From Tardiphaga sp. (lineage in GTDB: Bacteria > Pseudomonadota > Alphaproteobacteria > Rhizobiales > Xanthobacteraceae): a stretch of DNA of 41,263 bases. A program made the position numbers and the translations under genes. Below the pieces are notes generated by a model, which was given only the letters and a program-made list of their open reading frames with translations, made no database searches and was not told the DNA's origin. The stretch is from positions 1 to 41,263 of the forward strand of contig JASBVG010000028.1 of assembly GCA_030147505.1 (NCBI GenBank), written 5' to 3'. Positions 34,221-41,263 of the stretch are shown here, piece by piece. The first letter of the stretch is position 1, and every line of letters starts with the position of its first letter.

Positions 34221-34793
34221 ATGACAAACGCAGAATTCACCGACTTGCAGGCTGCTGAAACCGGCGATCTCGCCCGCTATTATCTGGTCCGCGGGCTCGT
34301 CGCGGCCGGATGGGTGGTGGCGGCAGCCACCATCGGCCGCGCGAGCAACGGCGCTGCCGCCATCCTGCTGGTGAGCTACCCGGCCTGGGATGCTTTGGCG
34401 AACTGGTTCGATGCCCACGGCAGCGGCGGTTTGCGTGCCAATCCATCGCAGGCGCTGAACATCGTGGTCAGCCTCGTCGCAGCCGTCGCAGTGGCCGCCG
34501 CATTGCTGTCGGGGATGAATGCCGTGCTCGCAGTGTTCGGCGTCTGGGCCATCATTGCCGGCCTGGCTCAGCTGGTCACCGGCATCCGCCGCTGGCGCGC
34601 TTTCGGCGCACAGTGGGCGATGATCCTGAGTGGCGCACAGTCGATGGCAGCGGGGGCTTTCTTCGTGATCCAGTCGGGCGGGGCCAAGGTGCCTGGTATC
34701 GTCGACATTGCGCCCTATGCGGCCTTCGGTGCGTTCTATTTCCTGGTCTCTGCGGCCTGGCTCGCCTTCGCAAATCGTCGCCCGCGGAGTTGA
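34221..34793 (+). CDS. DUF308 / HdeD-like integral membrane protein
   Basis: A 190-residue membrane protein with about six hydrophobic helices: the N-terminal soluble lead (about 20 residues) is followed by LVRGLVAAGWVVAAATIG, AAAILLVSYPAWDALANW, LNIVVSLVAAVAVAAALLSG, VLAVFGVWAIIAGLAQLV, and two more. ITGIRRWRAFGAQWAMIL-like turns and Gly/Ala-rich helices recall DUF308/HdeD acid-stress proteins. The match is by pattern only. A GCGGAGAAAG ribosome site precedes the ATG. Divergent transcription from the OhrR-type gene across the operator array suggests that the regulator controls it; a role in organic peroxide or membrane stress would follow, but is inferred. Confidence 0.65.
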   Translation: MTNAEFTDLQAAETGDLARYYLVRGLVAAGWVVAAATIGRASNGAAAILLVSYPAWDALANWFDAHGSGGLRANPSQALNIVVSLVAAVAVAAALLSGMNAVLAVFGVWAIIAGLAQLVTGIRRWRAFGAQWAMILSGAQSMAAGAFFVIQSGGAKVPGIVDIAPYAAFGAFYFLVSAAWLAFANRRPRS

Positions 34794-34894
34794 TTGCACT
34801 GCCTGTTGTGGATGACGCCGGAATGGCGGCCAGCCATCCGGTGTGATCTGCTAGTCAGGTCCGCAAGCACTCCATGGCGAACGCGGATATCTCA

Positions 34895-35242
34895 ATGGCG
34901 ACCACGATCTACGGCATCAAGAATTGCGACACGATGAAGAAGGCGCGTAGCTGGCTCGACAGCCACGAGGTCGCCTATGATTTCCATGACTACAAGGCCT
35001 CGGGCATCGACAAGGTGCATCTGCAGCGCTGGTCGAAAGCGGTCGGCTGGGAGACGCTGCTCAATCGGGCCGGCACCACCTTCCGCAAGCTCGACGATGC
35101 AGCAAAGGAAGGGCTCACCGAAGCGAAGGCGATCGCGCTGATGCTGGAGCAGCCCTCGATGATCAAGCGACCCGTGCTGGAAGCGGGCAGCACGATCCTG
35201 GTCGGCTTCAAGCCGGAGATCTATGCGGAAACCCTCGCGTAA
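34895..35242 (+). CDS. ArsC/Spx/YffB-family thioredoxin-fold protein
   Basis: A 115-residue ArsC-like protein. The opening TTIYGIKNCDTMKKARSWLD carries the single active-site Cys in the YffB context (NCDTMKKA), followed by VAYDFHDYKASGIDK, TLLNRAGTTFRKLDD and the conserved PSMIKRPVLEAGSTILVGF with the cis-Pro. YffB-type proteins resemble arsenate reductase but usually lack that activity; a glutathione-linked reductase role is suggested for the family. An in-frame ATG at 34874 is possible; 34895 is preferred because MATTIYGIKNC is the family start. It converges on the PAS-like gene with one base between stop codons. Confidence 0.88.
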   Translation: MATTIYGIKNCDTMKKARSWLDSHEVAYDFHDYKASGIDKVHLQRWSKAVGWETLLNRAGTTFRKLDDAAKEGLTEAKAIALMLEQPSMIKRPVLEAGSTILVGFKPEIYAETLA

Positions 35243-35243
35243 A

Positions 35244-35855
35244 TCAGTCGATCTCGATCAGCTCGCCCGCAGCAGTGCGGCCCGGCACGCGATGGGCCAG
35301 ATTGCGGTCGAGGACCACGCTGAGCACCGGTTTCGGCACGCTATGGTGGCCGCGCATCAGATTGCGGATTTCGAAGCTCCCGTCTTCACTGATCGTCTTC
35401 AGCGAGGCGATGATATGTGTGACGTCGTTGCCGCCGTTGCAGAACGGCAGCAGCAGGCGCTCATACGCCACCACATGACCGTTAACGTCGTCGATCATGG
35501 AAATCGTATAGGTCGGCAGTCGTCGCGCGATGCAGGCGTGGTAGGCCGGCAGCACGACGGGCCCGAGGATCGGGCCGAGATAGTCGTCGAGGTAGCGGCC
35601 CTTGCCAGTGGAACCATAGGCACTCGCCATCCGCGTACCGTTGCTGTCGATGACGAGGCGCGCCGGCGCGTGGTCATGATCGACAATGTAATTGACGAGA
35701 TCGGCGCGCTCATCCTCGAGTCGGTCAGGTTGATAGGCGGCGAGCGGCGGCAGCTTCTGTACGGGCGCATAGAGGCGCAGCCAGCAGTTCAGGAGGTCAC
35801 GCTGCCGGATCGACTTCACAACGGATGCGTCTGAGCTTTCGAAACTCACGGCCAT
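35244..35855 (-). CDS. PAS-like (PAS_5-type) hypothetical protein
   Basis: A 203-residue soluble protein. Residues 15-45 (VKSIRQRDLLNCWLRLYAPV) and the following strand-rich part (RLVIDSNGTRMASAYGST, LLPAYHACIARRLPTYTI, NGHVVAYERLLLPFCNGG, VTHIIASLKTIS) match the pattern of PAS_5 sensor-like proteins frequent in alphaproteobacteria. No kinase, HTH or enzymatic domain is attached. The start is uncertain: ATG 35855 has GGAACG just upstream; ATG codons at 35885 and 35933 would add 10 or 26 residues. The start region is divergent from the liv operon, 406 bases away. Function is unknown. Confidence 0.65.
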   Translation of the reverse strand: MAVSFESSDASVVKSIRQRDLLNCWLRLYAPVQKLPPLAAYQPDRLEDERADLVNYIVDHDHAPARLVIDSNGTRMASAYGSTGKGRYLDDYLGPILGPVVLPAYHACIARRLPTYTISMIDDVNGHVVAYERLLLPFCNGGNDVTHIIASLKTISEDGSFEIRNLMRGHHSVPKPVLSVVLDRNLAHRVPGRTAAGELIEID

Positions 35856-36261
35856 CGTTCCATGTTTGCGAATGCCGACAAGCATGGGCCAGTCAGGCAA
35901 ATAAAGCGTGAAGAGGCGTAGTTGTTTATGCATACAATTAACAGGCGACTTCGGTTTCGTTCCATGCGGAATCCACGCGCTTGCACCGTCAAAAGTTGTG
36001 TCCGCCCGAATCCGTGCGCATCCTTTTTGTGCAGTGCATGACCGGCGCAACCCTCTAATACTAATGGCGAAGTTGGTGTGACAGGTGGTCCCCGGCAAAA
36101 CGCCGGTACTGCACTTGCGTTAATTGATCGCTTGACGGCATAGTCCGTGCCGCGACATGGAGCCGGCTGGGGCGACCCGGCTTTGTATCGTTCACGACCG
36201 CTACGCAAAAAACCGGCCAGTCGCGCGACACCGCGACCAAGGCCGGTTGGGGGAAATTTGC
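35856..36261. other. Divergent region between the PAS-like gene and the liv operon
   Basis: A 406-base gap without a convincing gene. It contains the leader hairpin at 36211-36248, a small stem CCGGC-AAAAC-GCCGG near 36093-36107, and the promoters of both flanking genes, which I could not place with confidence. The part at 35933-36098 is crossed only by a weak extension of the PAS-like frame. Confidence 0.5.
36211..36248 (-). terminator. Leader stem-loop with minus-strand terminator geometry
   Basis: AACCGGCC (36211-36218) pairs with GGCCGGTT (36241-36248), and GTCGCG (36220-36225) with CGCGAC (36232-36237). On the minus strand the stem is followed by TTTTGCG, the layout of an intrinsic terminator reading leftward. 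On the plus strand it forms a hairpin ending just before the livG ribosome site. Confidence 0.5.
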
Positions 36262-37009
36262 TTGACCGATGAGTTCATCCTCGAAACCCACGGGCTGACC
36301 AAACAATTTGCGGGATTCTACGCCGTTCGCGACGTCAATCTCCAGGTCCGCAAGGGTACCATTCACGCGTTGATCGGGCCGAATGGCGCCGGCAAGACGA
36401 CGTGCTTCAATCTGCTCACCAAGTTTCTGCAGCCCTCGGAAGGCCAGATTCTCTACAAGGGCAGGGACATCAGCGCGATGGCGCCGGCAGATGTGGCCCG
36501 TCTCGGCCTCGTGCGCTCGTTCCAGATCTCGGCGGTGTTTCCGCATCTGACCGCATTGGAGAACGTCCGCGTCGCGCTGCAGCGTCAGCATGGCTCGTCG
36601 TTCGATTTCTGGCGCTCCAAGAGCGTGCTCGACAAGTACAACCGGCGCGCTGCCGAATTGCTGGATGATGTCGGCCTTTCCGAATTCGCCAACACCCCCG
36701 CAGTCGAGATGGCCTATGGCCGCAAGCGTGCGCTGGAGATCGCCACGACGCTCGCGCTCGATCCGGAAATGATGCTGCTCGATGAGCCGATGGCCGGCAT
36801 GGGCCACGAGGACATCGACAAGATCGCTGCGCTGATCAAGCGCATTTCGGCGAAATACACCATCCTGATGGTCGAGCATAATCTCAGTGTCGTCTCGACG
36901 CTGTCGGACAAGATCACCGTTTTGACGCGCGGAAAAATCCTGGCGGAAGGCAACTATGCCGACCTCACCAAGGACGAACGCGTGAAGGAAGCTTACCTGG
37001 GAGCCGGAC

Positions 37010-37017
<8 letters not shown>
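36262..37017 (+). CDS. livG: Branched-chain amino-acid-type ABC transporter ATP-binding protein LivG
   Basis: A 251-residue cytoplasmic ATPase of a LivFGHMJ-type importer. It has LTKQFAGFYAVRDVNLQV, Walker A LIGPNGAGKTTCFNLLTKF, the LivG-type insert near LVRSFQISAVFPHLTALENV, the signature MAYGRKRALEIATTLAL, Walker B MMLLDEPMAGMGHEDIDK, and ILMVEHNLSVVSTLSDKI. TTG at 36262 is taken as start because the purine run TTGGGGGAAA is eight bases upstream and no ATG/GTG fits. The frame can be extended 5' but only through the leader hairpin. Overlaps livF by eight bases, so the two ATPases are coupled. Substrate class is branched-chain or related amino acids/amides; specificity is unproven. Confidence 0.92.
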
Positions 37018-37750
<733 letters not shown>

Positions 37751-37817
37751 TTCATAAGAAGCTACGGAACGAGCCAACGGTCCGAGTGAAATCATGAATA
37801 TCTCAGGGAGAGACACA

Positions 37818-39041
37818 ATGCTGAAGAAGAGGGTTACGTCATCGCTGCTTGCAGCCGCGGCCGTTCTGGCCGCGGGCTCACTGGCATCGGCGCAGGACAA
37901 GACGGCCAAGATCGGCGTATTGAACGACCAGTCGGGTCTCTATGCCGATATCACCGGGCAGGGCTCGGTGCTGGCCGCTCAGATGGCGATCGAGGATTCC
38001 GGCCTCACTGCCAAGGGCTGGAAGCTCGAGGTCCTGGTTGGCGATCACCAGAACAAGCCCGACATCGGCGTCAATATCTCGCGCCAGTGGTTCGATCGCG
38101 ACAAGGTCGACGTGATCGTCGACGTGCCGACCTCATCGGTCGGTCTCGCCGTCAGCAATGTGGTCAAAGAGAAAAACGGCGTCTTCTTGAACTCAGGTTC
38201 GGGAACATCGGACCTCTCCAACGCGCAGTGCTCGCCGAACACGATCCACTGGGCTTACGACACCTATCAACTCGCCAACGGAACCGGTACGGCGCTGACC
38301 AAGGCTGGCGGGAACACGTGGTTCTTCCTCACTGCCGACTACGCCTTCGGCACGGCACTGGAGCGTGACACCACCGCGGCCGTCACCGCCGTCGGCGGCA
38401 AGGTGGTCGGCAGCGTCCGTCCGCCGCTCAACACGCCGGACTTCTCGTCCTTCCTGCTGCAGGCGCAGACCTCGAAGGCCAAGGTCATCGGCCTCGCCAA
38501 TGCCGGTGGCGACACCATCAATTCGATCAAGCAGGCGTCCGAATTCGGTATCGTCAAGGGCGGCCAGAAACTCGCCGGCCTCCTGATGTTCATCTCGGAC
38601 GTCCACGCGCTCGGCCTGCCGGTCGCCAACGGCTTGAACCTCACCGAGACCTTCTACTGGGATCTCAACGATGGCACCCGCGGCTTCTCCAAGCGCTTCC
38701 AGGAGCGCATGAAGAACAAGAGCATGCCGACCACGGTGCATGCCGGCGTCTATTCGTCGCTGATCCACTACTTCAAGACGCTCGACGCCATGGGAGGCAA
38801 CTCGCATGACGGCATCAAGATCGTCGAGAAGATGAAGGCGACGCCGACCGACGACATCATTTTCGGCAAGGGAACGATCCAGCCCAACGGGCGCAAACTG
38901 CATCCCGCCTATCTTTTCGAGGTCAAGAAGCCCGAAGAATCCAAGGGGCCGTGGGATTACTACAAGCTGGTGGCGACGATCCCCGCGGATCAGGCGTTCA
39001 CGCCGCTTGAGAAGAGCACCTGTCCACTGTTGAAGAAATGA
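37818..39041 (+). CDS. Periplasmic substrate-binding protein of the importer, copy 1
   Basis: A 407-residue Leu/Ile/Val-binding-type (Peripl_BP_6) protein. The Sec signal is MLKKRVTSSLLAAAAVLAAG with cleavage near ASAQ-DK. The mature part begins AKIGVLNDQSGLYADITGQG, typical of type I binding proteins. FLTADYAFGTALERDTT and TFYWDLNDGTRGFSKRF are conserved with the next gene. One Cys lies near residue 142 (NAQCSPN) and one near the C-terminus (STCPLL), which may form a disulfide. Start ATG 37818 has CAGGGAGAG upstream. It is the first of two tandem binding-protein genes, implying a duplication; the two may differ in ligand or expression. Confidence 0.92.
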   Translation: MLKKRVTSSLLAAAAVLAAGSLASAQDKTAKIGVLNDQSGLYADITGQGSVLAAQMAIEDSGLTAKGWKLEVLVGDHQNKPDIGVNISRQWFDRDKVDVIVDVPTSSVGLAVSNVVKEKNGVFLNSGSGTSDLSNAQCSPNTIHWAYDTYQLANGTGTALTKAGGNTWFFLTADYAFGTALERDTTAAVTAVGGKVVGSVRPPLNTPDFSSFLLQAQTSKAKVIGLANAGGDTINSIKQASEFGIVKGGQKLAGLLMFISDVHALGLPVANGLNLTETFYWDLNDGTRGFSKRFQERMKNKSMPTTVHAGVYSSLIHYFKTLDAMGGNSHDGIKIVEKMKATPTDDIIFGKGTIQPNGRKLHPAYLFEVKKPEESKGPWDYYKLVATIPADQAFTPLEKSTCPLLKK

Positions 39042-39082
39042 TGCTCTCGGTGCGTGCCGGGAGCAGTCTGAAGAGGAACTGA

Positions 39083-40300
39083 ATGTCTGGAATGATAGCA
39101 AGACTGCTGCTCGGCACCGCCATTGCCGCCGCGACCGTGTCTGCGGCCGCGGCTGAGGACAAGAACGTCAAGATCGGCGTGCTCACCGACCTTTCGGGTA
39201 TCTATGCCGATCTCGCCGGTCCTGGCTCGACCCTCGCGGCCCAGATGGCCGTCGAGGATTCCGGCCTCAAGGCCAAGGGCTGGACCATCGACGTGATCTC
39301 GGGCGACCATCAGCACAAGCCCGATATCGGCGCCAACCTCGCACGTCAGTGGTTCGACCGCGAAAAGATGGACATGATCACCGACGTGCCGAATTCGGGC
39401 GTCGCGTTGGCCGTGAACAACGTCGTCAAGGAAAAGAACGGCGTCTACATCAATTCGGGCGGCGGCACCTCCGACCTCACCAATGCCCAGTGCACACCGA
39501 ACACCATTCACTGGACCTACGACACCTACAATCTCGCCTACGGCACCGGCACCGCGCTGACCAAGGCTGGCGGCGACTCGTGGTTCTTCCTCACCGCCGA
39601 CTACGCCTTCGGTGCTGCGCTCGAGCGTGACACCACCAACGCGCTGAAGGCGGCCGGCGGCAAGGTCGTCGGCAGCGTCAAGCATCCGCTCAACACGTCG
39701 GACTTCTCGTCCTTCGTGCTGCAGGCGCAGTCGTCGGGCGCCAAGGTCATTGGCCTCGCCAATGCCGGCGGCGACACGTCGAACACCATCAAGCAGGCAG
39801 CCGAGTTCGGCATCACCAAGAGCCAGAAGATGGCCGCGCTGCTGCTGTTCCTCACCGACGTCAAGGCGATCGGCCTCGATCTCGCCCAGGGTCTCAACTT
39901 CACCGAGACCTTCTACTGGGATCTGAACGACGATACCCGTGCCTTCTCGAAGCGCTTCTCGGCGCGTTCGAAGGGCGCGGCTCCGCCGACCATGGTGCAT
40001 GCGGGCGTCTATTCCGGCACGCTGCATTACCTGAAGGCGCTGGAAGCCCTCGGCGGCAATCCGCATGATGGCGCCAAGGTCGTCGCCAAGATGAAGGAAA
40101 TGCCGACCGACGATCCGTTGTTCGGCAAGGGTTCGATCCAGCCGAACGGCCGCAAGATCCATCCGGCCTATCTGTTCGAGGTCAAGAAGCCCTCGGAATC
40201 GAAGGGGCCGTGGGATTATTACAAGCTGGTCGCCACCATTCCGGCCGATCAGGCATTCACGCCGCTCGACAAGAGCACCTGTTCGCTATTGAAGAAGTAA
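39083..40300 (+). CDS. Periplasmic substrate-binding protein of the importer, copy 2
   Basis: A 405-residue paralogue of the preceding gene, 41 bases downstream. Signal: MSGMIARLLLGTAIAAATVS, cleavage near AAA-ED. Long shared blocks with copy 1 include GIYADLAGPGSTLAAQMAVE, QWFDREKMDMITDVPNSGVA, FLTADYAFGAALERDTT, TFYWDLNDDTRAFSKRFSAR and the C-terminal DYYKLVATIPADQAFTPLDK. The paired Cys residues are conserved (NAQCTPN and STCSLL). Differences cluster in KAIGLDLAQGL versus HALGLPVANGL and nearby loops, which could alter ligand choice. A GAAGAGGAA ribosome site precedes it. A 12-base stem-loop follows, before livH. Confidence 0.92.
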   Translation: MSGMIARLLLGTAIAAATVSAAAAEDKNVKIGVLTDLSGIYADLAGPGSTLAAQMAVEDSGLKAKGWTIDVISGDHQHKPDIGANLARQWFDREKMDMITDVPNSGVALAVNNVVKEKNGVYINSGGGTSDLTNAQCTPNTIHWTYDTYNLAYGTGTALTKAGGDSWFFLTADYAFGAALERDTTNALKAAGGKVVGSVKHPLNTSDFSSFVLQAQSSGAKVIGLANAGGDTSNTIKQAAEFGITKSQKMAALLLFLTDVKAIGLDLAQGLNFTETFYWDLNDDTRAFSKRFSARSKGAAPPTMVHAGVYSGTLHYLKALEALGGNPHDGAKVVAKMKEMPTDDPLFGKGSIQPNGRKIHPAYLFEVKKPSESKGPWDYYKLVATIPADQAFTPLDKSTCSLLKK

Positions 40301-40309
40301 CGAGAGTCC

Positions 40310-40337
40310 TGTCCCGGCGGCGACAGCCGCCGGGACA
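40310..40337 (+). promoter_or_regulatory. Intercistronic stem-loop between binding protein and permease
   Basis: TGTCCCGGCGGC-GACA-GCCGCCGGGACA, a perfect 12-base stem with a 4-base loop and no T-run. Such structures after binding-protein genes commonly protect the upstream mRNA or cut read-through, keeping binding protein above permease levels. Confidence 0.75.
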
Positions 40338-40369
40338 AGCCTATTCACTAGATCAGAGTTGAAAGCGCC

Positions 40370-41245
40370 ATGTCGATCAATCTCCAGGCCCTGTCCGCCC
40401 AATTGCTGGTCGGGCTCATCAACGGCTCCTTCTACGCCTTGCTGAGTCTCGGTCTCGCCGTGATTTTCGGCATGCTGAACATCATCAATTTCGCTCATGG
40501 CGCGCTCTACATGATGGGCGCCTTCGTGGCTTACTTCCTGCTCAACCTGGCAGGGATCGGTTATTGGCCGGCGCTGTTCCTGGCGCCGATCATCGTCGGC
40601 ATCTTCGGCATGATCCTGGAGCGGACCATGCTGCAATGGATCGCCAATCTCGATCATCTCTACGGTCTGCTGCTGACCTTCGGTCTCGCGCTGATCATCC
40701 AGGGTGTGTTCCAGAACTATTTCGGCTCGTCCGGCCTGCCTTACGCCATTCCCGATGCACTGAAAGGCGGCATGAATCTCGGCTTCATGTTCCTGCCGAT
40801 CTATCGCGGCTGGGTCGTGGTGTTCTCGCTGGTCGTCTGTATCGCCACCTGGTTCCTGATCGAGCGCACGCGCCTCGGCGCCTATCTCCGCGCGGCGACG
40901 GAAAACCCGACGCTGGTGCGCGCCTTCGGCATCAATGTGCCGCTCATGATAACACTGACCTACGGTCTCGGCGTCGGTCTGGCCGCGCTTGCCGGCGTGC
41001 TGTCTGCGCCGATCAACCAGGTTCGCCCCTTGATGGGCGCCGACCTCATCATCGTCGTGTTCGCGGTCGTCGTCATCGGCGGCATGGGCTCGATCATGGG
41101 ATCGATCATCACCGGTTTCACCCTCGGCATCATCGAGGGTCTGACCAAGTATTTCTACCCCGAGGCCTCCAACACCGTCGTCTTCGTGCTGATGGTGCTG
41201 GTGCTCCTCGTGAAACCCTCGGGCCTGACGGGACGGACCACCTGA
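40370..41245 (+). CDS. livH: Branched-chain amino-acid-type ABC transporter permease LivH
   Basis: A 291-residue inner-membrane permease with about eight hydrophobic helices. Signatures are QLLVGLINGSFYALLSLGLA, VIFGMLNIINFAHGALYMMG, the cytoplasmic coupling loop RTRLGAYLRAATENPTLVRA (EAA-like, with FGINV following) and VVIGGMGSIMGSIITGFTLG, all standard for LivH. The C-terminus ends KPSGLTGRTT, again typical. It follows the stem-loop at 40310-40337 and is one base from the next start codon, presumably livM. No ligand information can be read from the permease. Confidence 0.94.
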   Translation: MSINLQALSAQLLVGLINGSFYALLSLGLAVIFGMLNIINFAHGALYMMGAFVAYFLLNLAGIGYWPALFLAPIIVGIFGMILERTMLQWIANLDHLYGLLLTFGLALIIQGVFQNYFGSSGLPYAIPDALKGGMNLGFMFLPIYRGWVVVFSLVVCIATWFLIERTRLGAYLRAATENPTLVRAFGINVPLMITLTYGLGVGLAALAGVLSAPINQVRPLMGADLIIVVFAVVVIGGMGSIMGSIITGFTLGIIEGLTKYFYPEASNTVVFVLMVLVLLVKPSGLTGRTT

Positions 41246-41246
41246 T

Positions 41247-41263
41247 ATGACCACCATCACCGA
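41247..41263 (+). CDS. Start of next gene, probably permease LivM (partial)
   Basis: An ATG at 41247, one base after the livH stop, opens a frame (MTTI...) that continues beyond the window. LivM normally follows LivH in such operons, so this is the probable identity, but only five codons are visible. Confidence 0.5.

Noticed and set aside
38990..40162. 390-codon minus-strand open frame
   Set aside because: Antisense to the second binding protein. A similar minus-strand frame lies opposite the first copy, as expected from paralogous coding sequence rather than a real gene.

Overview
The window is a GC-rich alphaproteobacterial chromosome segment. It is most likely from the Bradyrhizobium / Rhodopseudomonas / Afipia group (Nitrobacteraceae). 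The support is an Asp-rich, Mg-type HemB, an LdtR-type MarR regulator, EcfG-type (GGAAC-N16/17-NGTT) stress promoters, palindromic intergenic repeats of the kind seen in that family, and a livG-livF-SBP-SBP-livH transporter block. Most of the window is ordinary core and semi-core genome. I see no transposase, integrase, phage gene, CRISPR array, tRNA or rRNA.

Layout. 1-5.4 kb: the end of bpt, an RDD membrane protein, hemB (all minus), a small membrane protein, an acyl-CoA synthetase bracketed by two palindromic repeats, and ldtR. 5.4-8.0 kb: small genes of unknown function, a PRC-barrel protein with an EcfG-like promoter, and a 590-bp gene-free stretch that folds like a structured RNA. 8.0-14.0 kb: an orphan molybdenum-hydroxylase large subunit, ppx/gppA, rlmE and a DHA2-type MFS exporter. 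14.3-22.2 kb: guaB, an unknown gene, a CurA-like oxidoreductase, a CpdA-like phosphoesterase, a MAPEG protein with an EcfG promoter, rsmB and guaA, so both GMP-branch enzymes lie within 8 kb.

22.2-27.3 kb: an ICMT-like methyltransferase, a beta-lactamase-fold hydrolase, a Lin0512-tenA pair, and a three-gene ArsR-SRPBCC-DUF899 operon with two matching operators. 27.3-31.1 kb: a winged-helix/TolB/TPR regulator coupled to a peptide deformylase homologue that lacks key metal ligands. It is divergent from a Tat-exported alpha/beta hydrolase and cytochrome P460 operon. 31.2-36 kb: an ABC-F ATPase, DsbB with a 52-residue DUF5993 protein, an OhrR-type regulator divergent from a membrane protein across an operator array, a YffB/ArsC-like protein and a PAS-like protein. 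36.2 kb to the end: a branched-chain amino-acid-type ABC transporter with two tandem substrate-binding proteins.

The most unusual signals are the structured-RNA candidate at about 7.59-7.96 kb, the degenerate deformylase, the regulator / hydrolase / P460 locus, and the operator arrays at the ArsR and OhrR loci. All functional calls rest on reading motifs by eye; no database search was run.
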